DNA from: JAGQIB01 sp041393395
GTDB taxonomy: Bacteria; ARS69
Reading direction: 5' to 3'
NCBI GenBank assembly: GCA_041393395.1
Contig: JAWKKG010000002.1
Span: forward strand, 372,001 to 436,000
DNA: 64,000 nucleotides
A program made the translations under genes and the position numbers. The notes beneath the pieces are model-generated. The model ran no database searches and was not told the DNA's origin. It saw only the letters and a list, made by a program, of their open reading frames with translations. Of this stretch, positions 39,211 through 49,591 are shown in pieces; position 1 is the stretch's first letter; each line of letters starts with the position of its first letter.

Positions 39211-39786
39211 TCACCGCACCCGCAGCATCTTGCGAGTCTCCGACCAGTCCCCGATCGACAGCCGGTAGAAGTACACGCCGTTCCCGACCACGCGGTGCGC
39301 GTGATCGCGTCCGTCCCAGCGGAGACGGTGCTCGCCGGGAGCCGGGACCTGCTGGAACAGCGAGCGCACGTTGCGTCCGGTCACGTCGTAGATCTCGATT
39401 CGAACGGGCGCCGGCGCGGCAGCCCGGAAGACGATGTCGGTGCCGGACCGGAACGGATTCGGCTCGTTCGGGAGGAGTCCGTTCCGGAAGGCAAAGGGCG
39501 CCGGGACCGGGCCGGGCACGAACGTCGCAATCGACGGAAGCCCGCCGCCCCAGAAACCCAGGGACAATCGATAGTTGCCGGCCGCGGCGTCGCCCACGAC
39601 GCCGGCTTCTCCCACGGTCCCGAGCAGGGAGAACGACCCGCCGGAAGTGGCGACGGCGCCGCCCGAGAACGTCGGCCGTTCGAGCGTGGCGGCGCCGGCG
39701 GTGGCGGCCAGCGTGGCGGCGAGAAGCAAACCCCGCCCAGCGGGGCCCAGGATTGACCGGAGGAGAACGAAGGGAGTCGCGTGCAT
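39211..39786 (-). CDS. Secreted protein with FlgD/T9SS-like sorting domain
   Basis: The ~191-residue product has a signal peptide followed by RPTFSGGAVATSGGSFSLLGTVGEAG and GNYRLSLGFWGG, a pattern common in short FCB secreted proteins. A C-terminal sorting domain follows (LPNEPNPFRSGTDIVF, IEIYDVTGRNVRSLF, GVYFYRLSIGD, ETRKMLRVR). Two ATGs (39789, 39786) are adjacent; the second has better spacing (7 nt) from GGAGG. It is probably a surface-anchored or secreted adapter. It sits in a run of secreted-protein genes on the minus strand. Confidence 0.75.
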   Translation of the reverse strand: MHATPFVLLRSILGPAGRGLLLAATLAATAGAATLERPTFSGGAVATSGGSFSLLGTVGEAGVVGDAAAGNYRLSLGFWGGGLPSIATFVPGPVPAPFAFRNGLLPNEPNPFRSGTDIVFRAAAPAPVRIEIYDVTGRNVRSLFQQVPAPGEHRLRWDGRDHAHRVVGNGVYFYRLSIGDWSETRKMLRVR

Positions 39787-39938
39787 CATGAGGCCTCCTG
39801 CGGCGGCGGGTGAGCGGTTCACCGGATGTTTGCCGGGGGACGGCGATCTCCCGCGGAGGGAGCGCCGGGCCGGACGATCGCCGTTGGAGAGAGGGATGGA
39901 ACTCGCGACGCGGGAGAGGGGGGCGACCTCGTGACGAC

Positions 39939-42275
39939 TCAGCGCGTCGGGCGGACTCCATCGAGCAGCGTCGTACGTCGCGTCTCGGAGCGCGGGCCCT
40001 GCTGCAATCGGATGAAGTAGACGCCGGCGGAAACGTCATCGCCCCACCGGAACTCGTGGGGTCCCGCACTCAGATGGCGGGACTCGTCGAGGAGCGAGCG
40101 AAGGCGGCGGCCGGACACGTCGAAGACATCGAGCGCCACCGGGCCCGCTTCGGGGAGCGAGAAGCGGATCGTCGTGCTTCGCGTCGCCGGGTTCGGGTGG
40201 GTGCTGAGCGCGAATGGAGAAGCGGAGGGGGAGGGGCTCGGGCTCCAGACGGCGCTCCCGGGAGCAAGTCGGAACACGCCCGACCCGTCGGTCGCCACGA
40301 ACAGGAAGTCGGACGATGGGTCGTAGGCGAGCGACCGGATCGCCGACTCCGGCAGCCCAGCGGAAACGAAGCCCTGTCCCTGGACGTAGACCGCGTTCGC
40401 GGTCGCGAGGAACACCCGGTCTCCGTCGAAATCCTGCTCGGCGGCGATGATCGTCTCGCCCGCGTATCCGGGGAGGGAAATCGACTCCCAAGATCGGCCC
40501 GCGTCGGTCGTGCGGAAGGTGCCAGCCTCGCGATACACGGCCACCAGCGAAGTCTCCGCGCCGGAATCGCTGGTCGTCGGACGGGGTAGCAGCGCCACTC
40601 CGCGGTCGGCGGGCAGCCCGTCCGCGCGCGCGATCCACGTCACGCCGCCGTCGGTCGAGAGCTGCACATCGCCCGGGAGATGCCACCGAATCGCCCACAC
40701 CGTTCCGGCCGACTCGACGTAGGCGTCGGCGGCCAGGAATCCCTCGTGGATGATGCGAAACTGAGGCGCTGCATCCGGGGCGTCGGGATCGACGTCGCAG
40801 CGGGTGAGATAGGGAGTGCCCGCGCTGCACCAGAGGAAGACCCGGCGGCCGTCTCCGGTGGTTTCGAGCAACCGCGGATCGGCCGACCAACCATTCTCGT
40901 AAGTCACCTCGATCAGTCCGTACTGCCAGGACGCACCACCGTCTGTCGACCGGCGCACCACAGGATCCTGCGTGTCCGTGCTGTTGTTCCACCCGGTCTC
41001 GTAGAGAAGATCCGGCACGAACGTGCTGACGTAGAAGCTGGAGCGAGTGAAGATCGACGGAGGAGAGTCCGACAGGTCCTCCCAGGTGTCACCACCGTTC
41101 CAGGTCTTCCACAGCCCATCGCGGGCCATTCCACGAGCGATGAGTCCGCCGTGCCCGTCCTGGCGTACCGCGTCCAGTCGCAGGCGACCGATGCCGTCCA
41201 TCGAGCCCGCCCAGGTGTTCCCCCCGTCGGTGGAACGCGAGAGGCCGCGCCGTGCGGTCGTCGGCCCGCCGACCGCGAAGTACCGGACGTCGGCTGTTGC
41301 TCGGTCCGGCGTGAGGGTGACCTGAAGCGTGTGGATCACGGCAGCGAACAAAGGGCTCCAGGGTGTCGACCACGACGCGCCACCGTTCTGCGTCGTCGTC
41401 ACCCGCGGTTGGTACTCGTTGCCGCCGACGCGGACGGAGTAGGCGACGGTGACCGCATCTGATTGGGAGGCGTCGCCGGCGATCCGATCTCCGTAGCAGG
41501 TCCAGCCGAGTCCGTCGGGTCGCGGGACGCACCCGGGCGGCCGCCCTCGAGGCTCGAAGGAGGAACCGCCGTCCGTGCTGCGAAGCAGCAGGGCACCCTC
41601 CGAGGACAGGGTCCAGGCTTCTGAGGGCGAGCCTGCGCCGAACGCGACGAGTCCGCCGGACGACTCGCCGCCGAGATCGGCCGCCACCCAGGAGACGCCC
41701 CCGTCGGTGCTGCGGAACACGTGGGGCGGTGCGCCGACGAGCAGGTCTGACGGGATCTGGGGATTCCAGGCGATCTCGCGCGGAATGCCCAGGCCCGCCT
41801 CGAGGCGTGACCACGTCTCGCCGGCATCGGTGGATTCGTAGAGGTCCGCGTTCGGGCCGGCGACGCACGCCAGCACGCGGTTCGCTGCGGCGGGATCGAA
41901 CGCGAGGTGCTGGATCGGTCCGACGCCGATGCGCTCCCAGTTCGTTCCATGATCGATCGAGCGCCACACACCGTCACCGTTGCGTTCGGCCACCAGGACG
42001 ATCTCGGCCGACCCGCTCGAGACCGTGAGGCTGCCGTAGGCGAGGGAAGCGTCGAGTCCGGGTGAGGGCGCGGTCCAAGTGGCGCCGTGATCGGTCGAAC
42101 GCAGGAGTCCGTCGGCGGGGCTCAAGAGGTAGAAGCGATCGGGATCGATCACGGATTGCGCGAACCCGTCGACCGGCCCACCGTCCGGTCCGACCGAGGT
42201 CCAATCGTCCGCGGACGCGATCGGACCCACCACCAGAGCCGGCAGCAAACAGAGCATCGAGCCGATCCGGGCCAT
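39939..42275 (-). CDS. Large secreted sortilin/BNR-type beta-propeller protein with sorting domain
   Basis: The 778-residue product starts at ATG 42275 with a signal peptide (LCLLPALVVGPIASA). The body is many repeats with Asp-box-like motifs (RSTDHGATW, RSIDHGTNW, ESTDAGETW, RSTDGGVSW, RSTDGGNTW, RTTDAGRSW), forming VPS10/BNR propeller blades. The last ~90 residues form a FlgD-like domain (LSTHPNPATRSTTIRF, LDVFDVSGRRLRSLL, GVYFIRLQQG). It is very similar along its whole length to the protein at 52929, so they are duplicates. It is predicted to be extracellular, with a binding or hydrolytic role that cannot be told. Confidence 0.88.
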   Translation of the reverse strand: MARIGSMLCLLPALVVGPIASADDWTSVGPDGGPVDGFAQSVIDPDRFYLLSPADGLLRSTDHGATWTAPSPGLDASLAYGSLTVSSGSAEIVLVAERNGDGVWRSIDHGTNWERIGVGPIQHLAFDPAAANRVLACVAGPNADLYESTDAGETWSRLEAGLGIPREIAWNPQIPSDLLVGAPPHVFRSTDGGVSWVAADLGGESSGGLVAFGAGSPSEAWTLSSEGALLLRSTDGGSSFEPRGRPPGCVPRPDGLGWTCYGDRIAGDASQSDAVTVAYSVRVGGNEYQPRVTTTQNGGASWSTPWSPLFAAVIHTLQVTLTPDRATADVRYFAVGGPTTARRGLSRSTDGGNTWAGSMDGIGRLRLDAVRQDGHGGLIARGMARDGLWKTWNGGDTWEDLSDSPPSIFTRSSFYVSTFVPDLLYETGWNNSTDTQDPVVRRSTDGGASWQYGLIEVTYENGWSADPRLLETTGDGRRVFLWCSAGTPYLTRCDVDPDAPDAAPQFRIIHEGFLAADAYVESAGTVWAIRWHLPGDVQLSTDGGVTWIARADGLPADRGVALLPRPTTSDSGAETSLVAVYREAGTFRTTDAGRSWESISLPGYAGETIIAAEQDFDGDRVFLATANAVYVQGQGFVSAGLPESAIRSLAYDPSSDFLFVATDGSGVFRLAPGSAVWSPSPSPSASPFALSTHPNPATRSTTIRFSLPEAGPVALDVFDVSGRRLRSLLDESRHLSAGPHEFRWGDDVSAGVYFIRLQQGPRSETRRTTLLDGVRPTR

Positions 42276-42497
42276 CGTCACTCTCCGGGCGCCAGGCCGC
42301 GAGGATTCGACCGGCCGAACTTGCGATGTTCGACCGCTCGATCCTAGCAGGTCGGGGGCGTGCGAAGGAATGTGTCTCGCGCGAATGGCGTCGTCGCGGA
42401 CGCCTCGACGAGTCGGTGGCCGCACCGAAACTGGGGTAAAGTCCCCCCGGCGCGGGAGCCGCCGTTCGCGCCCCTTGTGGGAGATGACGCCGCAGAC

Positions 42498-44075
42498 ATG
42501 AGATCCCCCGACTTCTCTGCCGCGCTCGCTCGCCCGCAGGTCGCGGGCGTCCTCGTCGCCCTCGCCCTGGCGGTGCTCGCGGTTCTCACGCGGCTGCCGC
42601 AGTTCCTGAGTCCCTACCTCGCGCTCGACGGGGACGAGGCGGTCGTGGGCCTCATGGCCGAGCATCTTCGAAACGGCGGAGAGTTCTCCCTCTTCTTCTG
42701 GGGACAGCGCTACGGGATCGCGGCGCCGGAGGCGGCCCTGATCGCGTCGTTCTTCGCGGGGTTCGGAACGTCGACGGTGGCGTTGAAGGCGGCGATGCTC
42801 GCGTTCTGGGTCGTCGCCGGCGGTGTCGTCGCGCTTTCCGTGCGTTCTTTCGCCGGAGGCCGGGCGGCACTGATCGCGGCGACGTTTCTGATCCTCTGTC
42901 CGGCCTGGATGGAGTGGGCGCTCCAGGCGCGCGGCGGATACCACCTGGCGTTCCTGTTCGCGCACGCGGCCGTGTGGCTGATCGCCGTCGTGTCGGGGCG
43001 GTCGGGACCGGAGCGCGTACGACTCGTCGTCCTCGGTGTGGCGCTCGCTCTGGTCTTCTTCGGGCAGCCGCTCTGGATCCCGCCGCTGGTGCCGTTCCTG
43101 ATTCTCCTCGGGTACTCCCGTCGTCGTCTCGTGGACTTCGCGTTCGTCGGCGTCGGAGGCGCGGCCGCCGGGCTCCTGATCCGCGCGTTCGGATCCGGTG
43201 TCGACTACTGGTCGCCTCCGGTTCCGTCGGCACTCGATCTCATGCATGGCATTCTCGACCTGCCCCGTCGCGTGTGGATTCACTTCACGGGCTTCTACTA
43301 CTACGACGCGGTCATACCCCCGCCCCTCTTCACGAAGATCGCCGCCGGGCTCTGGTGCGGGCTCCTGCTGGCGGCGGTCGGGGCACCGTTCGTCGTTCGC
43401 GGCCGCCACCGACCCGTACTGGCGGCGTGTGCGGCGGCCGTCGCGACGAGCCTCGCGCTCGCCACCGTGTCGACCGGCGCGGGCTTCATGCCTCGCTACC
43501 TGCTCCCGCTCGCCGGATTCGTGGTCACGTCGCAGGCGATCGTGATCGCGGACTTCTGGCGACGGGGCGGGGGCGCTCGTCGGCTGGCGTCGCTGGTCGT
43601 TGCGCTCGTAGTTCTCGCCGGGGCCGGGGCGGCGCCGGAGTTCGGAACGGTCTCGCTCGCTTCACCGCCGCGCGAACGTCCCGTCGCGGAGGAGGCCGCC
43701 ATCCGGGCGCTGATCGACGAGCTGACGCGGCGCGGGGTTCGACATGTCTACACGCTCGACCCGACTCTGCAGTGGATCCTCACGTTTCAGAGCGGAGAGC
43801 GGATCATTTGCCGCTGGCGCGACCCGCGGGATCGCTATCCGGCCTACCCGCAGGCCGTCGACGTGGCGCTGCTCGCCGGAAAGCCCGTCGCGCTCGTGGG
43901 GGACGTGGCCGAGGCAGCGGCGATGCGTCGCGTCTTGCCACGGGTGGGCGCGGCCGACCTTTCGCTCCTCACGATCGCGGATCGATACTTTGCGATCCTC
44001 GATCCGTCTCCCGGGCTGCTCCGGGGGTTGGGCTTCCGAATCAACGGCTTGACTCCGAACGACGAAGCCCGATGA
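42498..44075 (+). CDS. GT-C-type integral membrane glycosyltransferase-like protein
   Basis: The 525-residue product has about ten to twelve membrane helices. The loop after the first helix carries the acidic motif LDGDEAVVGLMAEHL, typical of GT-C (ArnT/PMT/PF13231-like) enzymes that use polyprenyl-phosphate sugars. Later parts (FYYYDAVIPPPLF, GAGFMPRYLLPLAGF) and a soluble C-terminal domain (EEAAIRALIDELTRRGVRHVY) fit that group. The ATG at 42498 gives MRSPDFS and a plausible first helix; the ribosome site is weak. The exact donor and acceptor are unknown. Another membrane gene follows on the same strand. Confidence 0.72.
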   Translation: MRSPDFSAALARPQVAGVLVALALAVLAVLTRLPQFLSPYLALDGDEAVVGLMAEHLRNGGEFSLFFWGQRYGIAAPEAALIASFFAGFGTSTVALKAAMLAFWVVAGGVVALSVRSFAGGRAALIAATFLILCPAWMEWALQARGGYHLAFLFAHAAVWLIAVVSGRSGPERVRLVVLGVALALVFFGQPLWIPPLVPFLILLGYSRRRLVDFAFVGVGGAAAGLLIRAFGSGVDYWSPPVPSALDLMHGILDLPRRVWIHFTGFYYYDAVIPPPLFTKIAAGLWCGLLLAAVGAPFVVRGRHRPVLAACAAAVATSLALATVSTGAGFMPRYLLPLAGFVVTSQAIVIADFWRRGGGARRLASLVVALVVLAGAGAAPEFGTVSLASPPRERPVAEEAAIRALIDELTRRGVRHVYTLDPTLQWILTFQSGERIICRWRDPRDRYPAYPQAVDVALLAGKPVALVGDVAEAAAMRRVLPRVGAADLSLLTIADRYFAILDPSPGLLRGLGFRINGLTPNDEAR

Positions 44076-44186
44076 TCGGGGCGCGAGGCACCACGTCGAC
44101 CGACGGCTGGTCGGCGCCACGATCGATCCGGATTGTCCCGTGCGTGTCGACGCGATCGTTTCCGTTCTCGCTCCGAGGGAGTGATC

Positions 44187-45677
44187 TTGCCGACGTCCTG
44201 GAAGGAGCGAATCCCATCCCTCGGGATCGCCGTCATCGTGGTCGTCGCGATCACCGGGATCTTCGCGCCCGTCTACCTTCATGAGTACGGATTCTCGGAC
44301 GCGTACACGCAACTGCTGAAGCTCGCGGTGGCGCCAGCGGGATCCGCGGAGCGCGCCGACGAGATCCGGCACGTCGTCGCGATGGGGCGCCCCGGAGACG
44401 CGGGGCTGATGCTGTTGCTCTACGGTTGGGCCGGAGACATCGCGGGCCTGGCGCGGATTCGCGCGTTCGCCGTCCTCTCTCTCGCGATCCTCGGACTCGC
44501 GTTCTATCGGGAGCTCCGAACGGCAGCGTGGGGACGCATCGAGTCCGGAGCCGCCGCCGTGTTCCTCGCCACGCTGCCATCCCTGCAGATCTCGGTCGCC
44601 TGGGCGGCGACCTCCACCCACGTGCTCGCCGTGATTCTCTCTCTCTCCGCCGGGAGCCTGGCGCTTGCGGATCGCTCGAACCGCACGGTCTCCTTGGCAC
44701 TCCTCCTCGCGATCGTCCTGCAGGTTCTCGCCACGCTGATCTATCAGCCGGCCGCGATGATGTTGCTCTTTCCCTTGGCGTGCCGACTCGGAGCCGCGTT
44801 GGAGGTCCCGGCCCCGGCGCTTCGCCGCGCGGGCGTCACGCTCGCCGCCGGACTCGGCATGGGCTTCCTGGCATTCCGCGTGGGCGGGGCGATGTACCCG
44901 GCCGTCGCTCTCGCGCGCGGCGCGCGATCGGGTTTCGTTCACGACGTACCCGGCAAGCTCGAATGGTTCCTGCGCGAGCCGTTCGCGCACAGCCTCCAGT
45001 TCCACGCACTGCGTGGTCCGGAGGCGCTCCCGATCGCGGCGGCGGTCGTTCTCCTCCTCGGAACGCTCCTGCGGCCGTCCGGCGGGTGGCGACCTCGGTT
45101 GGTCGGACTGGCGGCCACCGGAGCGATTGTCGGTCTGAGCTATCTGCCGAACCTCCTGACCGCGGAGTCGTGGGCTTCGTACCGGACGATGATCGTGCTG
45201 GCTCCCGTCCTCGCGTTGCTCACGCTGTCTGCCGCTCGTTCACTGATGAGATGGAACGTCGTCAGCCGCGGAATCTGGACGGTCCTGCTGGTCGCCGCCG
45301 CCGGATGGGGAGGAGTGACCGCGCGCCGCACCGTGCTCGACACGATCGTTCTGCCCCAGATTCGCGAGCTCGCGCTGGCCCGCGAAGCCATTGCGGAACG
45401 CTTGCCGGAGCTCTCGGGGCGCGTCGCTGTCCGTCCGGCCCGCTGGGAGGATGGGAGTGCTCCCTGGCTTCTCTACGACGAGTTCGGGATCACGACGCTC
45501 GGCGTTCCCTGGTGCGTGCGACCGCTCACGCTCCTGATCCTGCACGAGCAGGGAGTGCCGTGGCGACCGGGGGATGTCGCTTTCGCTCCGGCGGGGACCG
45601 CGCCCGGCGAGGGAGAGGCGTTGCTCGACTATCACGAGCTGCTGTCGAGGTCGCCCGCAGTGGCGGGTCGCCGATAG
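44187..45677 (+). CDS. Multi-pass membrane protein, GT-C-like
   Basis: The ~496-residue product has a first helix (LGIAVIVVVAITGIFAPVYL) followed by HEYGFSDAYTQLL, an acidic loop position like that of GT-C transferases. About twelve helices follow, and a soluble C-terminal tail (LLYDEFGITTLGVPWCVRP). The TTG at 44187 is best spaced from AGGGAG (44176-44181); GTG 44181 overlaps that site. It resembles O-antigen/glucosyltransferase-type membrane proteins, but the assignment is weak. It is probably co-expressed with the GT-C gene upstream. Confidence 0.6.
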   Translation: MPTSWKERIPSLGIAVIVVVAITGIFAPVYLHEYGFSDAYTQLLKLAVAPAGSAERADEIRHVVAMGRPGDAGLMLLLYGWAGDIAGLARIRAFAVLSLAILGLAFYRELRTAAWGRIESGAAAVFLATLPSLQISVAWAATSTHVLAVILSLSAGSLALADRSNRTVSLALLLAIVLQVLATLIYQPAAMMLLFPLACRLGAALEVPAPALRRAGVTLAAGLGMGFLAFRVGGAMYPAVALARGARSGFVHDVPGKLEWFLREPFAHSLQFHALRGPEALPIAAAVVLLLGTLLRPSGGWRPRLVGLAATGAIVGLSYLPNLLTAESWASYRTMIVLAPVLALLTLSAARSLMRWNVVSRGIWTVLLVAAAGWGGVTARRTVLDTIVLPQIRELALAREAIAERLPELSGRVAVRPARWEDGSAPWLLYDEFGITTLGVPWCVRPLTLLILHEQGVPWRPGDVAFAPAGTAPGEGEALLDYHELLSRSPAVAGRR

Positions 45678-45828
45678 CCGATGGCGCGTATCAACGCACG
45701 GCTCCGGCGCTCATCGTCGCGAGGCGGGTGGCATTCGCCGATCGGCGAGAGTACATTCGATACAGGGCCGAGATCTATCAGCCGCCGTCGGGAGCTTCGC
45801 CCGTGTCGGGGCCCGCTTGGAGGCAGCC

Positions 45829-48210
45829 ATGAGTATCCGAGGCGGCATCACCGCCTTGCTCGCGGTAGCACTTGCAGTCGCGCCGAACGTCCACGCCGAC
45901 GGATGGCAGCAGCTACCGCTCGGGGACGAGTCTGATGTCCGTGTCGTCGCGGTGAGTTCGCAGCATCCGTACTACGCTCTCGCCGCATCCGACGTTCTCT
46001 ATCGATCCAGTGATTCCGGTGGTACCTGGTCGGTCGTTCCCGCCGCGTATTCTCCGCTTCGTCACCTTCGCTTCCACGGCTCGAACGACGACGTGTTCGC
46101 GACGTGCGACGGACGAGTTCTCGTTTCCACGGACCTGGGCTCGACCTGGGATCCCTGGGGTGCGTCAACGCCCGGGGGCGAGATTCAGGCGCTGGCGCTC
46201 TCCGGGGAGACGGAGGCGTGGGTCGCGACAGCGACGGATGCGGGCGCGCTCGTCTATCGGACGACCGACTCGGGGGGGACGTGGCAGTTTCGTGGTGCGG
46301 AGATCCAGGCTCCGATCGTCTACGAGTTCGCCCGGGACCCGAATGACGCGACGCGCATCGCGATCGCGACCAGCACGGGTATCGAGCTGACGACGAACGG
46401 TGGGCAATCGTGGGTGGAGGCTCTTGCGGGAGAATCGCTTCAGGTGAACTGGCACGCGGCCGGGATGCTGCGAGCCATCCACGGACCGGAGTTCTCCCGG
46501 GTCCTGATCGAGTCCACAGACATCGGTGCGACCTGGGAGACCCTCTTCGACCCGCCGCTCTACGACGGTGTGGAGCGTTTCGCCGCGGACCCAGCGGACG
46601 CCGACTTCTTGCTCGCTGCTCGGTCGCGCGCGTTGCTTGGGGGTTGCTACGGGCGATGGTACGGCGAGTTGGTCCGGTCCACGGACGGGGGTGCGACGTG
46701 GGGAGGGGTTCTGACCACGGACAACTACCGCTACAGCATTGCCGCCTACAAGTATCCCGTGAGGACGATGTCCGACCTCGGATTCGCCGCGGGATCGGCG
46801 TGGTTCGTGATCTCGGGATGGCCTTCGGCGGAGAACCTGTTCCTGTCGTCGGGACTCGGGGCTCCCGGTACCTGGAGTCCGAGCCAACTTGGAATGCACG
46901 AATCTCGGAGCGGCACCCCGTATGGCCGCGCCTTCCTCGAGGTCGATGCGGGTGGCGCCCTCTACACCTGCCGCCCGAGCAAGCACTGGCGCCCCTGGTC
47001 GAGCTCGCGATCCACCGACGCGGGCCAGACGTGGGATGAAGCCATCGATCTCGCGCAAGACGCCTATCTCGGGAGCTTTCAGGTCAGCAAGCTGCATTCC
47101 GGGCGCCAGATGCGCGTCAGCGGGTGGGCGCTATCGCACAACGACTGCAACTGGGTGGATTGGGGCATCGAGGTTCATGGGTCGACAGATGGAGGGGTGA
47201 CTTGGCAATACTGGAATCACTCCATCGGTGGCCCCTATTCCCCGAAGGCCTGGGCCGACCACGGAACCTACGACTCCGTCTTCATCGTGAATGGTCAGAC
47301 ACTCTGGCGAAGCACGGACGCGGGGGCAAGCTTCGCGCCCGTGGCCGCCGTCGGGGGGCTCTTCGATCTGGTGGTCAGCCCAGAAAGCGACGAGCGTCTC
47401 TGCGCTATCTTCCGAGATGAGCCTATCGTTCGCGCCAGCTCGGACGGGGGCCACACCTGGGCTCCGCGATCGAACGGGCTTCCGAGTGACGCCCCGACCC
47501 AGCTCTTGATGGATCCGCACGACGGCGCGACGCTGCTCGTCATCTTCCCGCACCGCGCACCCTGGATGAGCACGAACGGGGGGGAGAGCTGGCGGCCCGT
47601 GGGCGATCGCGGCCCCGATCGCGGTCCCACGGCGTCCCCTTGGACCGAACTGCTCCCGCCGGGAGCGGATCTGCACGGGGTCACCGTTCTCTGCGGAGAC
47701 TGGGAGGTTACCGAGTCCGGGGCCCGCGTTTTCCTCGGAACGGAACGAGGTGTGTGGGACTCGGACCAGGGCCTCGTCGGGCCGGGACCGTTCCCCGTTC
47801 GCGAGGTCGAATACTTGCCGTCCGCCGGAGTCCTGGTTGCTCTGACCGACGCCGGCGTGTTCTCGCTCCCCGTCGATCGGAGAGCGGACGGCATTCCCTC
47901 CCCCGCGGGTCCGTTGCCCACCTCGACGCCGGTCGACGGGGTTCGACTCACGATCGCCCCGAATCCGTTCGACCACGCCACGACGATCGAGCTCGAAGGC
48001 GCGCGTGAGAACTGGCCGTACCGGCTTGGGGTCTTCGACGTGGTAGGCCGCAGAGTCCGAACGCTTTCCGGAACCGCCTCAACAACCCGGGTCGGGATCA
48101 CGTGGGATGGACGCGACGCGAGCGGACGTGTGTCGGCTCCCGGCGTCTACTTTGTCCGTCTCGAGTCCGATGACACGTCGCGCGCTACGCGGGTGGTGAA
48201 GATCGAGTAG
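45829..48210 (+). CDS. Secreted sortilin/BNR-type beta-propeller protein with sorting domain
   Basis: The 793-residue product has a signal peptide (TALLAVALAVAPNVHA). Many Asp-box-like blades are present (YRSSDSGGTW, VSTDLGSTW, YRTTDSGGTW, ESTDIGATW, RSTDGGATW, GSTDGGVTW, RSTDAGASF, ASSDGGHTW). The C-terminal ~85 residues are a FlgD-like sorting domain (LTIAPNPFDHATTIEL, LGVFDVVGRRVRTLS, GITWDGRDASGRV, GVYFVRLESD). It is related to, but more distant from, the pair at 39939 and 52929. The start codon has GGAGG 5 nt upstream. Confidence 0.85.
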   Translation: MSIRGGITALLAVALAVAPNVHADGWQQLPLGDESDVRVVAVSSQHPYYALAASDVLYRSSDSGGTWSVVPAAYSPLRHLRFHGSNDDVFATCDGRVLVSTDLGSTWDPWGASTPGGEIQALALSGETEAWVATATDAGALVYRTTDSGGTWQFRGAEIQAPIVYEFARDPNDATRIAIATSTGIELTTNGGQSWVEALAGESLQVNWHAAGMLRAIHGPEFSRVLIESTDIGATWETLFDPPLYDGVERFAADPADADFLLAARSRALLGGCYGRWYGELVRSTDGGATWGGVLTTDNYRYSIAAYKYPVRTMSDLGFAAGSAWFVISGWPSAENLFLSSGLGAPGTWSPSQLGMHESRSGTPYGRAFLEVDAGGALYTCRPSKHWRPWSSSRSTDAGQTWDEAIDLAQDAYLGSFQVSKLHSGRQMRVSGWALSHNDCNWVDWGIEVHGSTDGGVTWQYWNHSIGGPYSPKAWADHGTYDSVFIVNGQTLWRSTDAGASFAPVAAVGGLFDLVVSPESDERLCAIFRDEPIVRASSDGGHTWAPRSNGLPSDAPTQLLMDPHDGATLLVIFPHRAPWMSTNGGESWRPVGDRGPDRGPTASPWTELLPPGADLHGVTVLCGDWEVTESGARVFLGTERGVWDSDQGLVGPGPFPVREVEYLPSAGVLVALTDAGVFSLPVDRRADGIPSPAGPLPTSTPVDGVRLTIAPNPFDHATTIELEGARENWPYRLGVFDVVGRRVRTLSGTASTTRVGITWDGRDASGRVSAPGVYFVRLESDDTSRATRVVKIE

Positions 48211-48267
48211 CCGGACCGGTAGCGGCTCCCTCCCCCGCGAGGTAATAGTCGGTTCGGAGGTGCCTCG

Positions 48268-49482
48268 GTGCGATACGAACGTCTGCGAGGGCCCATCATT
48301 CTTGCATCGGTCGCGGCGCTGACCCTGGCGGCGGCGTACCCCGGGTTCGCTCAGGTCCGCGGACCGAATCGCACTCCCGGACCGCCGATCGGTGAGATTC
48401 GATCGACGTGGCTGTTTCCGTACGTCCGCTCCGTTACCGAGGGCATCAGCGGCTCGGATGAAGGCGAAGAGGTCTGCTGCCGAGTCGGCAAGACGACGTT
48501 GCGCTGGTACGCCAGGGACGGGAGCATCCTCCACGAAGTGACCGGAGTCGCGACCTGGCTGAAGGTCTGGGGAGACTCCCAGGAGATCTTCGGGAAGTTC
48601 CCCTACTACGAGATGGACTCGCCCCATCGCGAGAGCGTGGCGCCGGCGTTCCTCGACACTTCACGCTCGGGCGCGGTGGTCCTGGCCGGATACTATCCGG
48701 ACAGTCACTCGGTGTCTTTGGACCTGTACCGACTGGGCCATCTGAGTCGCACGTGCGGTCCGTACGAGGTGACCTGCCCGCGGAATCCGGCACTCGGCGT
48801 TCAAGACTCGGGAGCGTTCTCCGTGACGATTCCCGGCTGCGCCGGTGACTCGGCGCGAGTCATCCTGGTCGATCCGGGCGGTGAGGTCACCGCGCACCTC
48901 CTCGTGGCGAACCCCCGGGGGGTGGCCGTCGATCCTCTGGGGCGGGGAGCGGTCATCGAACGTTCGGGGCAGGACGGAACGATCTGGATGGCTCCTGGTC
49001 TCGATCCCGTCGCGCTCGATCTTCCCTCGGGGAGCGCCCACGTGCTCTGCTGGGCCGGGGACGGCGCCCTGTTTCATGAGCGATCGAGCGATGGAAGTCC
49101 TTTTCTCGTCCTGATCGATCTCGCGACGGGCCGCCAATCGTGGCGCGTGGCGGATGCCGCCCGGGCCGATCGTCTGAACGACCTCGCGGTCGCCGCCGGC
49201 GACTGGATCTACCTCTATGAGCTGGAACTCACATCCGGGACCGAGCAGGTGAGCGGCGCGCACAAGATCTCGGTGAGGTCTGTTGCGTCCGGAGAGGTCG
49301 TGTACGTGTGGAGAGGCCAGGCGGAGGCTCCACCACCTCGTGCGGGAAGAATCCTCGAGGTCGCCGGGGAGATCTACTTCCTCACCGACTCCGAGTTCGC
49401 GCGCGTCGATCCGATGGACGTCGAGACCGAGGCTCATGGATGGAAGAGAGCTGGATGGGACAGTACTTCCGGTGGGCCCTGA
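48268..49482 (+). CDS. Secreted protein of unknown function, propeller-like
   Basis: The 404-residue product starts at GTG with GGAGG 7 nt upstream and a signal peptide (ASVAALTLAAAYPGFAQ). The body has repeated beta-strand units with WYARDGSILHEV, GAVVLAGYYPDSHSVSLDLYRL and IDLATGRQSWRV, suggestive of a beta-propeller without metal sites. It contains a CxxxC pair near HLSRTCGPYEVTC. The end (EAHGWKRAGWDSTSGGP) lacks a sorting domain. It lies on the same strand after the BNR protein, 57 nt apart. Confidence 0.6.
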   Translation: MRYERLRGPIILASVAALTLAAAYPGFAQVRGPNRTPGPPIGEIRSTWLFPYVRSVTEGISGSDEGEEVCCRVGKTTLRWYARDGSILHEVTGVATWLKVWGDSQEIFGKFPYYEMDSPHRESVAPAFLDTSRSGAVVLAGYYPDSHSVSLDLYRLGHLSRTCGPYEVTCPRNPALGVQDSGAFSVTIPGCAGDSARVILVDPGGEVTAHLLVANPRGVAVDPLGRGAVIERSGQDGTIWMAPGLDPVALDLPSGSAHVLCWAGDGALFHERSSDGSPFLVLIDLATGRQSWRVADAARADRLNDLAVAAGDWIYLYELELTSGTEQVSGAHKISVRSVASGEVVYVWRGQAEAPPPRAGRILEVAGEIYFLTDSEFARVDPMDVETEAHGWKRAGWDSTSGGP

Positions 49483-49591
49483 CCCCGGTCAGGTGCGGCG
49501 CCCCGCTCCGGAGGCATGGCGCTTTTTCTGGATCAATCTGAAGATGGTCCGGATCATTCACCGGAGCCACAAGTAGGGCTTGGGGGAGTCG